This document shows positions 6,234 through 12,559 of a stretch of 12,559 bases of DNA, in pieces (position 1 is the stretch's first letter; each line of letters opens with the position of its first letter). The notes beneath the pieces were generated by a model. It was not told the DNA's origin. It worked only from the letters and a program-made list of their open reading frames with translations, and made no database searches. Source of the stretch: CAYSIX01 sp964431205 (lineage in GTDB: Bacteria; Planctomycetota; Phycisphaerae; Phycisphaerales; Phycisphaeraceae); contig CAYSIX010000117.1 in the NCBI GenBank assembly GCA_964431205.1, positions 1 to 12,559 on the forward strand, read 5' to 3'. The position numbers and the translations under genes are program-made.

Positions 6234-8159
6234 TTACGGCTTGGCTCGTGGGGCCGCGTCGCCGACGCGGACGACGACGAGGGTGGTGTCGTCGACGGGG
6301 CGGCGCAGGCCGGTGAACCGGCGCATCTCCCAGAGGACGTGGTTGAGGGTGTGCTGGGCGTCGAGGCGCTGCTCGGCGGCGGCGAGCAGGGCGTGCTCGA
6401 TGCGGTGTCGGCCGAAGCGCTGCTGGTCAAAGTTGAGCGCCTCGGTCAGGCCGTCGGTGTAAAGCAGGAGCAGGTCGTCGGGCTCGAGGTCCCAGAGTCC
6501 CTTGTCGTAGTGCTGCTTGGAGTCGACGCCGACGATCATGCCGCCGGTGTCGAGGCGATGGATGTTGCCGTTGCGGACGAGCAGGGGCGGCTCGTGCCCG
6601 GCGTTGCAGTAGGTCAGGCGCATGGTGCGGGGGTCGAGCACGCCGTACCAGATGGTGGCGAACTCGTTGTCGAGGGTGTCGCGGCAGAGGGCGACGTTGA
6701 CGCGGGCGATGATCTGGTCGAGGTCGTAGAGGTCCTGGGCGTAGGCGCGGAGGCTGGCGCGGACGGAGGCCATGAGCAGGCCGGCGGCGACGCCCTTGCC
6801 GACGACGTCGCCGACGGCGACGCCGAGGTGCCCGCCGAGGTCGAGGAAGTCGTAGAAGTCGCCGCCGAGCTCGAGGCTGGGCACGTAGCGGGCGGCGATG
6901 TCGAACGGTTCGAGCCGGGGCATGGCGCCGGGGAGCATGCGGCGTTGGACGTCGGCGGCCAGGTGGAGCTGGCGGACGATGCGCTGGTTCTCGGTGCGTT
7001 CGGCGTCGAGGCGGGCGTGCTCGATGGCGGTGGCGAGCATCTGCCCGATCGCGCGCAGGAGGCTGACCTCGTACTCGGTGAAGCGACGCGGCTCGCCGCT
7101 GAAGACCTGTAGCGTGCCGATGAAGCGGCCCTGGTGCATCAGCGCGGCGCAGAGCATGGAGCGCAGGCCCTCGCGCTCGGCGTCCTCGCGGTAGATGACG
7201 CGCGGGTCGGTGGTCATGTCGGCGACGTAGACGACCTCGCCGCGAGACGCCTGGCGGAACAGCTCGCTGTCGTCGAGACGGATCGAGCCCTTGTTCATGT
7301 ACTGCGTTGAGAGGTTGAACACCGCGCGGGGGACCAGCAGGTTGCCGGCCTCCTTGTCGAGCAGGCGGATGCTGACGGCCTTGGCGCGCAGGGTCTCGGC
7401 GACGGAGGCGGCGGCGGCGTCGAGCACCTGCCGCGGGTTGGACTTGCCGGCCAGCAGCGTGCTGATGCGGTAGAGCACGCTCAGCTCGTCGGCGCGGCGG
7501 CGGGCGTGGTATTCGTCGTAGCACAGCCGGGCGATGCTGTTAGCCAGCAGGAAGATGAACTGGACGCTGGCGGCGCGGTTGGGCCCGCAGCTCTGCTCGG
7601 CCTGGCGGATCAGGTCCTCGATCCGGTCGTTCGGCACGCCGAGCTCGGTCGCCAGCGCCCGCAGCTTCGGACGCAGGTTCGCCGTGGCGCAGTCCTGCCC
7701 CCGCGGCTCCTCGACCTCGATCGACCCGAGGCGCTGGCCCTCAACGACGATCGGAGCGGTGAACCGGCCGGCGTCGACGTCCTCCGGCGTGATCAACTGA
7801 TTCAGCAGGCGATCCGACTCGACGCGGCGCCGTGTGTCGGCCTGCGAGGTCAGCGGCCGATCGGACGCGTCGCGGATGGTCAGGCCCAGGCGCGTGATCG
7901 CGCTGAAGCTGTCCTGCATCTCCTGGAGCGTGCGCAGGTCGAGGAAGTCGGTCAGGGACAGGTGGGGCGTGGGGGGCGCGTCGGGCGCTGAGGCGTCCTC
8001 GCCGGCGCCGGACGGCGCGGGTGGCGCATCGGGCGCGTGGGGCGCGTCGGACGCCTGAGGCGCGTCGGAGGGCTCGGGGTCGCTGGTTGTGACAGCGTCC
8101 CCTTGGCCGCCTGCCGTCTGTGTCGGCCGGGGATCCATCGGTGGCGTCATCGTGTTCAC
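6234..8159 (-). CDS. PocR-like/GAF sensor domain PP2C-type (SpoIIE) serine phosphatase
   Basis: This 641-residue protein has four parts. Residues 1-66 are a disordered Ala/Pro/Asp-rich N-terminus with DAP repeats. Residues 67-215 resemble the PocR sensory domain (LTDFLDLRTLQEMQDSFSAI; APIVVEGQRLGSIEVEE). Residues 225-385 form a GAF domain (LSVLYRISTLLAG through GTLQVFSGEPRRFTEYEVSLL). Residues 400-632 form the PP2C/SpoIIE catalytic domain. The metal-site motifs are intact: GGDFYDF (D434), GDVVGKG (D451), TDGLTEA (D569) and DDTT (D623/D624), with AGHEPPLL between them. Such phosphatases dephosphorylate serine on anti-sigma-factor antagonists in partner-switch signalling, but no STAS or anti-sigma kinase gene is in this window. 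No membrane segment is seen. The start used is GTG at 8159, six bases past the upstream stop; ATG at 8150 is an alternative. It is probably co-transcribed with, and perhaps translationally coupled to, the exported-protein gene. Confidence 0.93.
   Translation of the reverse strand: MNTMTPPMDPRPTQTAGGQGDAVTTSDPEPSDAPQASDAPHAPDAPPAPSGAGEDASAPDAPPTPHLSLTDFLDLRTLQEMQDSFSAITRLGLTIRDASDRPLTSQADTRRRVESDRLLNQLITPEDVDAGRFTAPIVVEGQRLGSIEVEEPRGQDCATANLRPKLRALATELGVPNDRIEDLIRQAEQSCGPNRAASVQFIFLLANSIARLCYDEYHARRRADELSVLYRISTLLAGKSNPRQVLDAAAASVAETLRAKAVSIRLLDKEAGNLLVPRAVFNLSTQYMNKGSIRLDDSELFRQASRGEVVYVADMTTDPRVIYREDAEREGLRSMLCAALMHQGRFIGTLQVFSGEPRRFTEYEVSLLRAIGQMLATAIEHARLDAERTENQRIVRQLHLAADVQRRMLPGAMPRLEPFDIAARYVPSLELGGDFYDFLDLGGHLGVAVGDVVGKGVAAGLLMASVRASLRAYAQDLYDLDQIIARVNVALCRDTLDNEFATIWYGVLDPRTMRLTYCNAGHEPPLLVRNGNIHRLDTGGMIVGVDSKQHYDKGLWDLEPDDLLLLYTDGLTEALNFDQQRFGRHRIEHALLAAAEQRLDAQHTLNHVLWEMRRFTGLRRPVDDTTLVVVRVGDAAPRAKP
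7965..8081 (-). repeat. DAP-repeat low-complexity coding stretch in the phosphatase N-terminus
   Basis: Residues 27-65 of the phosphatase repeat SDAP, PDAP and HAP units. At DNA level this is an imperfect run of short GGCGCGTCGG-like units. It probably encodes a flexible linker and may be prone to length change by slippage. Confidence 0.65.
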
Positions 8160-8165
8160 GTGAGG

Positions 8166-10094
8166 CTATTTTCCAATCGCCGGAGCGTCCCTCGATCCGT
8201 CACCGGTCGCGGCGCCGTCCGGATCGGGGCCTTCGCCGCGATCCTGAGTCGGCGCTTCGAGCCAGATGTGTCGCATTACCGCCAGCAGCGGGTCACGCGG
8301 CGAGCGTGCCTCGGCGATCGCCAGCCCGTAACGGACCAGTTGCCGGGAACCGGCCTGATGCCCCAGATATGCCATGAGCATCCCCGCGTCGGGGGAAGGA
8401 TCCCCCGAGCCGACGATGCGGTCCAGCTCGCCCTGGATCCACTTGAGGCGTGACTCGTTCGGCAGCAGCCGCTCGTCGTACCGCACCGCGATCAGCTCCG
8501 GGTGCTTCTCGAAGAGGATCCGCAGGTTCGTCGCCGCCGACCGCATCATCCCCGCGCCGAGCTGCGCGTGGATCAGGCCGACCCGTGCCAGCGGCTCCTC
8601 CGAGGCGTAGAGCAGCACCTCGCGGAACTTGCCCTCGGCGGCGAAGAAGTTGCCCGAGGCCAGCTCCGCCTCGGCCGCCCGCATCCGTTCGTTGAGCGTC
8701 GACTCGTTGCGGCCGGCGAGCGTCGTCAGCCGCGGCAGCTCGTAGTTCAGTTTCTGCAGCAGCTCGGCCAGGGCGCCCTCGACCTCTTCCTCGGTGTCGG
8801 TCACGGGCAGGCGGCCGCGCTCGCCCTCGCCGACGGCGGGCGCCTCGCCTTCGCGGCTGTCAAACTCCGGCCGCTCGATCGCCGGCAGGCCGTAGGCCCG
8901 TCGTAGCGCGTTCAGGCGCGTCAGCTCCGCCCGCTCGATCGCTTCGCGCGACGGCTCGTCGAGGTCGGGCCCTTCCTCGCGCTCGTCCTCGCGTTCGCCG
9001 CCCTCGAGGATCTGACGCATCAGGTCGCCGTAGGCGCTCTCGCCGGGTTCGGTCGCGGCCTGACGTCGCTCGAAGAGGGCCCGCTCGAGCCGGCGCACGC
9101 GGTCTTCGGCCAGCGGGTTGACGCCGCCGGCCTGGTCCCGCGGGTCCAACTGCGTCCGAAGCTGCCAGCCGAGCATCCGCGTCGGCATCAGAGTGACGGC
9201 CTGGTCGAGCACGGCCCGCTCGCGTTCGTCCAGCTCCTCGCCCTCGAGCAGCGGAAGCTCATCGGGGTCCGTGCCGGGCAGCAATGGGGCGCCGTACGGC
9301 GGCTCACCGAACTGCGTAGGCTCGACTCGCTGATCCTGAATGCTGTAGTCCTCCGGCGTGAACTCGTCGTCGACGGCGAAGCCCTCGTCGCCGGTCAGCT
9401 CACGGTATTGCGCGGCGGCACGGTCGGCCGCCGAGAGCAACTCGCGCGTCTGCCGCTCCCGCTGCTCGAGGGCGCGCTGGCCGAACAGCGGCGAGGCCGT
9501 GACCTCCAGTTCCCCGCCGCCCTCGGTGGCGAACGTGCCGAGCGTGACGCCGCGGTCGGTCAGGATCGTCTGGCGGTTGAACGGGTTGGTGCTGACGTCG
9601 TGGCCGAAGTCGAACCGGTCGCCGATCTGGTTGCCCCCACCGGCGGGGCCCGAGGGCAGGTCGATCGCCACGCCGGTCAGCGGTTCGGAGCGAACGGACC
9701 CGAAGCTGCGCAACACGCTCGGGTTCGGCCCGCCCACACCACCAAGGCCCGGAGCGTTGAGCACGGCGGGGCTTGACCCCAGGCTGTCTCGCCGGAATCC
9801 GAAGAGCGAGTCCGACGGCACGGCCCCGCGGAACTCACCGGGCGCGGTGTAGCCGACCTCGTCGCGGAACGCCCGGCCGCCGGCGACGTTGCCGGTGATC
9901 ACGGCGTTCTGGTTGCTGAAGTCAACCCGGCCGTCGGCCTGATTGACCCCGCCCGAGCCCACCTGGATGTTCGCGTCAAGCGCCGTGCCGGAGCTATCAA
10001 CCTGGACCTGCGCCCCCGCGGGAGCGGCGATAGCCATCGCCATCCCGACGCCTGTGACCGCGACCACATCTTGCACCGCTCGCTTGTTCCACAT
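8166..10094 (-). CDS. Exported protein with TPR-like C-terminal region, function unknown
   Basis: I chose the start at 10094 because AAGGTGG (10101-10107 on the other strand) sits six bases upstream. It gives a clean signal peptide: MWNKR, a hydrophobic core, then APAGA before QVQ, with cleavage expected after A28. The longer reading frame from 10166 would translate the palindromic leader. The 642-residue protein has a Gly/Asn-rich, probably beta-type segment (29-200, with LDANIQVGSGGVNQADG and VITGNVAGGRAFR). A charged Glu/Arg-rich middle (205-440) looks partly helical or disordered. A helical C-terminal region (465-610) has TPR-like units (AEAELASGNFFAAEGKFREVLLYA) and ends in a polar tail. 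It lacks a lipobox and a transmembrane segment, so periplasmic or secreted. Function is not recognised; TPR-like repeats suggest protein binding. The downstream phosphatase begins six bases after its stop. Confidence 0.85.
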   Translation of the reverse strand: MWNKRAVQDVVAVTGVGMAMAIAAPAGAQVQVDSSGTALDANIQVGSGGVNQADGRVDFSNQNAVITGNVAGGRAFRDEVGYTAPGEFRGAVPSDSLFGFRRDSLGSSPAVLNAPGLGGVGGPNPSVLRSFGSVRSEPLTGVAIDLPSGPAGGGNQIGDRFDFGHDVSTNPFNRQTILTDRGVTLGTFATEGGGELEVTASPLFGQRALEQRERQTRELLSAADRAAAQYRELTGDEGFAVDDEFTPEDYSIQDQRVEPTQFGEPPYGAPLLPGTDPDELPLLEGEELDERERAVLDQAVTLMPTRMLGWQLRTQLDPRDQAGGVNPLAEDRVRRLERALFERRQAATEPGESAYGDLMRQILEGGEREDEREEGPDLDEPSREAIERAELTRLNALRRAYGLPAIERPEFDSREGEAPAVGEGERGRLPVTDTEEEVEGALAELLQKLNYELPRLTTLAGRNESTLNERMRAAEAELASGNFFAAEGKFREVLLYASEEPLARVGLIHAQLGAGMMRSAATNLRILFEKHPELIAVRYDERLLPNESRLKWIQGELDRIVGSGDPSPDAGMLMAYLGHQAGSRQLVRYGLAIAEARSPRDPLLAVMRHIWLEAPTQDRGEGPDPDGAATGDGSRDAPAIGK

Positions 10095-10100
10095 GGCATG

Positions 10101-10107
10101 CCACCTT
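10101..10107 (-). promoter_or_regulatory. Strong ribosome binding site fixing the exported-protein start
   Basis: AAGGTGG on the minus strand is one base off the ideal AAGGAGG and lies six bases from ATG 10094. The other in-frame ATGs, at 10112 and 10166, have no such site. Confidence 0.75.
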
Positions 10108-10128
10108 GTCATTGCCCGGACCGGGGTC

Positions 10129-10154
10129 GGACCCGTGCCGGCCGGCACGGGTCC
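10129..10154. promoter_or_regulatory. 26-bp perfect palindrome in the leader of the exported-protein gene
   Basis: The half-site GGACCCGTGCCGG (10129-10141) is followed directly by its exact reverse complement (10142-10154). It lies about 6-31 bases downstream of the predicted transcription start and 22 bases before the ribosome binding site. A dimeric repressor could bind it as DNA. In RNA it could make a hairpin that protects the 5' end or stops transcription. Confidence 0.55.
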
Positions 10155-10166
10155 ATCATCGACCAC

Positions 10167-10172
10167 ATTATA
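10167..10172 (-). promoter_or_regulatory. Consensus -10 box (TATAAT) for the exported-protein/phosphatase pair
   Basis: TATAAT reads on the minus strand in otherwise GC-rich sequence. No good -35 is found at 16-18 bases (GCGGGT at 17), so it may need an activator or another sigma factor. The predicted start near 10160 gives a leader of about 65 bases containing the palindrome. Confidence 0.6.
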
Positions 10173-10242
10173 CGCGCCCGTCCTGTCCGACCCGCGTGTG
10201 GACCGTGCTAAATCCGAACGGCCTACGGACCTCGAGCGGTGA

Positions 10243-10926
10243 TCAGGAGCGCCGGCCGGTGCGTTCGGCGGCCCGCATTGCCAGGATCAGCTCGACCTTG
10301 CCGACGTGCTCGTTGAGCGTTTCGGCGATCTGAGCCGCGCTTTCGCCCTTATCGGCCAGCGCCGCGACCGACGCGGCCAGCCGCCGGTCCGCTTCTGAGG
10401 CCTGCGGGGGCGTCTGGGCCTCCGCCGGTGGCTTGCCCCGGGGGTACAGCCGTTCCCGCAGGGCCGCGGCCTCCCGGGCGACCGGGTCGGCGGCCGTTTG
10501 GCCGGCGGCGCCGTCCGACGCGCCGCCCGCCGCGGCGTGTCCGTTCGTCTGCCCGTCGGCCTCGCGCCGCTCCAGCCGGGCGATCCGCTCGTCCGCCTGC
10601 TCGATCAGCCGCTCGAGCCGCACGCTCTTGGCGTCCAGCTGTGCCCCCAGCCGCTTGGCCAGTTGCTCGACCTCGACCATCAGCGACTCGAGGTCCTGCT
10701 GGACACCGCGATGCTCATTCCACCGTTGAACCTGATCCATGGGACTGACGTGATCGTGCCGGGCCCGCAGCCGCTTGCGGATGCCCATCCACGCCGAGAG
10801 GATCAGCAAGAGGATGCCCAGCAGGAGGGTGAGCTGGCCGAGGCGGGTGTCCAGCACGGCCGCCAGGGACGGCGGCGGCGTGCCGCCGATCAGGCCGGTC
10901 AGTTGTGCCATCGCCGCAACGGTCAT
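10243..10926 (-). CDS. Membrane-anchored coiled-coil protein with DUF2802-like C-terminal helix-turn-helix
   Basis: This 227-residue protein has one N-terminal membrane segment (about 31-48, QLTLLLGILLLILSAWMG) followed by positive residues (RKRLRAR), so the rest should face the cytoplasm. Residues 76-122 are a likely coiled coil (VEVEQLAKRL, LERLIEQADERIARLERRE). Residues 123-180 form an Ala/Gly/Pro-rich linker. Residues 182-218 (VAALADKGESAAQIAETL, then VGKVELILAMRA) resemble the small C-terminal helix-turn-helix of DUF2802/DUF6115 proteins, which are often found near flagellar genes. No flagellar gene is visible here. The function is unknown; a DNA- or protein-binding membrane tether is a guess. 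The ATG has no Shine-Dalgarno sequence, and the bases just upstream are CCTCC, the opposite of one. ATG at 10911 is an alternative start. A good promoter lies upstream. Confidence 0.8.
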   Translation of the reverse strand: MTVAAMAQLTGLIGGTPPPSLAAVLDTRLGQLTLLLGILLLILSAWMGIRKRLRARHDHVSPMDQVQRWNEHRGVQQDLESLMVEVEQLAKRLGAQLDAKSVRLERLIEQADERIARLERREADGQTNGHAAAGGASDGAAGQTAADPVAREAAALRERLYPRGKPPAEAQTPPQASEADRRLAASVAALADKGESAAQIAETLNEHVGKVELILAMRAAERTGRRS

Positions 10927-10974
10927 GGGGAGGCGGGTCCGATCGGGTCACGGCCGGCGTCAGACAGGCTTGGC

Positions 10975-11003
10975 AGTGTAGTGCATGCCGGCGTACGACC
11001 CAA
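10975..11003 (-). promoter_or_regulatory. Candidate sigma70-type promoter for the coiled-coil membrane protein
   Basis: On the minus strand TTGGGT (10998-11003) and TACACT (10975-10980) are separated by exactly 17 bases. Transcription from near 10968 gives a leader of about 42 bases and separates this gene from the small membrane protein upstream. Confidence 0.5.
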
Positions 11004-11063
11004 CCGGGCGTTCGCGGGTCTCGAAGGTCAACCGTTCGGGCGGGGCGCGACCCCGCCGCCGCG

Positions 11064-11249
11064 TCAACAGCCCGCCGGCGACCGGCCCAGCCGCTCACGG
11101 GCGTGCTTGCACATGCCCAGGCCGATCAGCCCCACGCCCACGCAACCGAGCGGGTTCTCGTAGAGCAGGCCGTGCCCGGGCCCGAAGCCGAAATAGAGCA
11201 CCACCGCCAGCAGCGCGATGATCGAAACTGAACCGAAAAGCCTGCTCAT
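11064..11249 (-). CDS. Small membrane protein, 61 residues
   Basis: The start is well supported: GGAGG (reverse of 11256-11260) lies six bases before ATG. The protein has a hydrophobic segment at about 7-22 (SVSIIALLAVVLYFGF), a short Gly/His/Tyr/Asn loop, and a second, Gly-rich hydrophobic segment at about 33-47 (PLGCVGVGLIGLGMC), then a basic tail KHARERLGR. It looks like a two-pass membrane hairpin with cytoplasmic basic tail. I do not recognise a family. It stands alone between 210- and 137-base gaps, so it may have its own promoter; TAATCT near 11267-11272 on the minus strand is a weak -10 candidate. Confidence 0.7.
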   Translation of the reverse strand: MSRLFGSVSIIALLAVVLYFGFGPGHGLLYENPLGCVGVGLIGLGMCKHARERLGRSPAGC

Positions 11250-11459
11250 GGGTTGCCTCCGTCGAGATTACGCACGCGCCGCCACGACCGCCGGCCGCGC
11301 CTCGTGTGAAGAAACCGATTCGCGCAACGAACCCGCAAATGGAATCGCAGGAAAAATCGATCGCCCCGGCCGATCCCTTGCGCTGTCGCACGGATGAACC
11401 GATTGTGCGGATCGATGAGAATGCGCGGGCGGCGTGAGGCGTCCGGCGAGGGGGCAGGA

Positions 11460-12353
11460 TCACAGCGGCGGCGGGTTCGCGTCGCCGGGCTCCGAGCCGT
11501 CGGGCGCCGCGTCGTCGGGTGCCGGATCAGGCGCGTCGGACTCGGCCGCGGCCGGCGCGATCAGCCGCACGGGCTCGGGGCCGCGCGCGACGATGCGGTC
11601 GCGGACTTCGGCCCAACCGATCTCTAGCGAGGGTTCGAGCCGGGGGCCGGCCACGCTGTAGATCGCCTGGAGCGATTCGAGACTGGCCAGCTCGATCGTC
11701 AGCTCCAGCGACTCTCCGTCGCGCAGCACCGTCATGCCCAGGGGCGCCCCGGCCGGGTGCTGGGTCACGATGTTCTGAAAGACGCTCTGATCCGCGTCCG
11801 GGGGCAGGTCGGTCCCGTCGAAGGCGACGATGAAGTCGCCCGGTTCGAGGTGCTCGTGGGCGGGGAAGCCGGGCAGCGTGAGGATCACGTGCACGGCGCT
11901 GCGGCCGAGCTGCGGCAACTGGTCGGCGCTGAGCACGACCGTCGGCAAACCGATGGCCCCCTCGCTCGCAGCGGCTTGGTTCGATTCGAATCGCTCCAGC
12001 CGCTGGGCGCGCAGCCAGTGGTGGCGGGCGACGTCGAGCAGGCGATGGCGGGCCTCCTCGCCGGGCGCCGCGGCGTACAGCGTCTCGATCCGTTGCATCG
12101 ATAAAGATCGGCTGGCGCGCAGGCGACGCGTCATCTCCTGGCGGTCACGGTACGCCGGCGCGTCGAGGCGGGCGAGGATCGTCGCGTCGTCGAGCCGGGC
12201 CACGTCCACGTCGTGCCGCGCCTCGTCCGGTTCGACCGACGCGGCATCCACGGGCGTATCGTCGGACGGCTCGGGCGCCGGTTCGGCCGTGACGACGGCG
12301 GACGCCAGCGTCCATCCCAGCACGATCAGCATCGGCAGCACGCGTTCACCCAT
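11460..12353 (-). CDS. Exported PDZ-like domain protein
   Basis: This 297-residue protein starts with a signal peptide (1-23, MGERVLPMLIVLGWTLASAV, then VTA before EPAP). An acidic Pro-rich stretch (24-55) follows. A helical region, ILARLDAPAYRDRQEMTRRLRA (59-80), and a further helix-rich part up to 125 come next. A PDZ-like domain spans about 130-225, with AVHVILTLPGFPAHEHLEPGDFIVAFDGTDL and GAPLGMTVLRDGESLELTIELA as the usual ligand-loop and strand pattern. A Pro/Asp/Ala tail (267-297) ends it. No protease catalytic domain is present, so an adaptor or regulatory role in the periplasm is more likely than proteolysis. The start has GGTGGAG (12361-12367 region) seven bases upstream and overlaps the preceding gene by 8 bases (ATGGGTGA), which indicates translational coupling. 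The first 20 or so residues could alternatively be an uncleaved anchor. Confidence 0.82.
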   Translation of the reverse strand: MGERVLPMLIVLGWTLASAVVTAEPAPEPSDDTPVDAASVEPDEARHDVDVARLDDATILARLDAPAYRDRQEMTRRLRASRSLSMQRIETLYAAAPGEEARHRLLDVARHHWLRAQRLERFESNQAAASEGAIGLPTVVLSADQLPQLGRSAVHVILTLPGFPAHEHLEPGDFIVAFDGTDLPPDADQSVFQNIVTQHPAGAPLGMTVLRDGESLELTIELASLESLQAIYSVAGPRLEPSLEIGWAEVRDRIVARGPEPVRLIAPAAAESDAPDPAPDDAAPDGSEPGDANPPPL

Positions 12354-12559
12354 CGATCATCTCCACCAGGCGGGACTCGTTCTGGCGAATCCAGGCGGCC
12401 TTGCGCTCGACCATCTGCAGAAAGCCTAGGCCCCCCAGCCTGGCGAATCGGCCGGTCGCGGCGATCGGGATCACCCCCTCGGCGATCAGCGCCTCGATCA
12501 TCAGCCACGGGATCGCCCGCAGTTCGGCGCGGCTGAGGATGCAGTCCGGCACGCTGTCA
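12346..12559 (-). CDS. Unrecognised protein, C-terminal part (5' end beyond window edge)
   Basis: The frame is open to the right edge, so the GTG at 12552 need not be the start. The 70 or so visible residues include IPWLMIEALIAEGVIPIAATGRFARLGGLGFLQMVERKAAWIRQNESRL: a helix, a short hydrophobic turn rich in Gly, and an amphipathic helix. I do not recognise a family. Its stop overlaps the PDZ-protein start by 8 bases, so the two genes are almost certainly in one operon and translationally coupled. Confidence 0.6.
   Translation of the reverse strand, partial: DSVPDCILSRAELRAIPWLMIEALIAEGVIPIAATGRFARLGGLGFLQMVERKAAWIRQNESRLVEMIDG

Noticed and set aside
5765..6430. 221-residue open frame on the - strand spanning the end of the phosphatase gene
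   Set aside because: It starts inside the phosphatase in another frame and is Ser/Pro/Arg/Thr-rich without a domain.
6192..7112. 306-residue open frame on the + strand opposite the phosphatase, and a 365-residue - strand frame at 6427-7524
   Set aside because: Both overlap the catalytic and GAF parts of a clear phosphatase and have repetitive Val/Glu/Ala or Arg/Pro composition.
10095..10166. N-terminal extension of the exported protein starting at 10166
   Set aside because: It would translate the palindrome and place 24 residues before a normal signal peptide, while ATG 10094 has a strong ribosome binding site.
1..12559. CRISPR array, insertion sequence or phage genes
   Set aside because: No regularly spaced repeats, terminal inverted repeats, transposase or phage proteins were seen on either strand.

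Overview
The window is GC-rich bacterial chromosome with dense short-spaced genes. The best guess at origin is a Planctomycetota bacterium of the Phycisphaerae type. That is an inference from the high GC, the many large secreted proteins of unknown function, a SpoIIE-type phosphatase with stacked sensor domains, and the orphan genes. No marker gene here proves it. I see no rRNA, CRISPR array, transposase, integrase or phage gene, so it reads as core or lineage-specific chromosome rather than an island.

Left part (1-5476), mixed orientation. A MoxR-type AAA+ ATPase enters from the left edge (+). A hairpin followed by a short T run separates it from a thioredoxin-fold protein with a WCGDC motif (+). 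A compact mannose-1-phosphate guanylyltransferase faces it (-). Divergent from that is a non-heme bacterioferritin-like diiron protein (+). Next come a tRNA-Leu(CAA) with a good sigma70-type promoter and a following hairpin (+), an unrecognised 245-residue protein (+), and a plant-type soluble acyl-ACP desaturase with all diiron ligands (-).

Middle (5477-6233): about 750 bases with no convincing gene. It holds a possible promoter that reads toward the desaturase.

Right part (6234-12559): six genes, all on the minus strand. In transcription order they are an unrecognised protein entering from the right edge, a secreted PDZ-like protein overlapping it by 8 bases, a 61-residue membrane protein, a membrane-anchored coiled-coil protein with a DUF2802-like C-terminal helix-turn-helix, a large exported protein with TPR-like repeats, and a PocR-GAF-PP2C (SpoIIE-type) phosphatase. 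The last two form a tight pair with a 6-base gap. They follow a TATAAT promoter and a 26-bp perfect palindrome in the leader.

The most noteworthy unit is this exported-protein/phosphatase pair. It could couple an envelope or secreted component to a partner-switch type signalling phosphatase, under control of the palindrome. That link is inferred from gene order only. No complete undescribed system can be demonstrated from this sequence alone.
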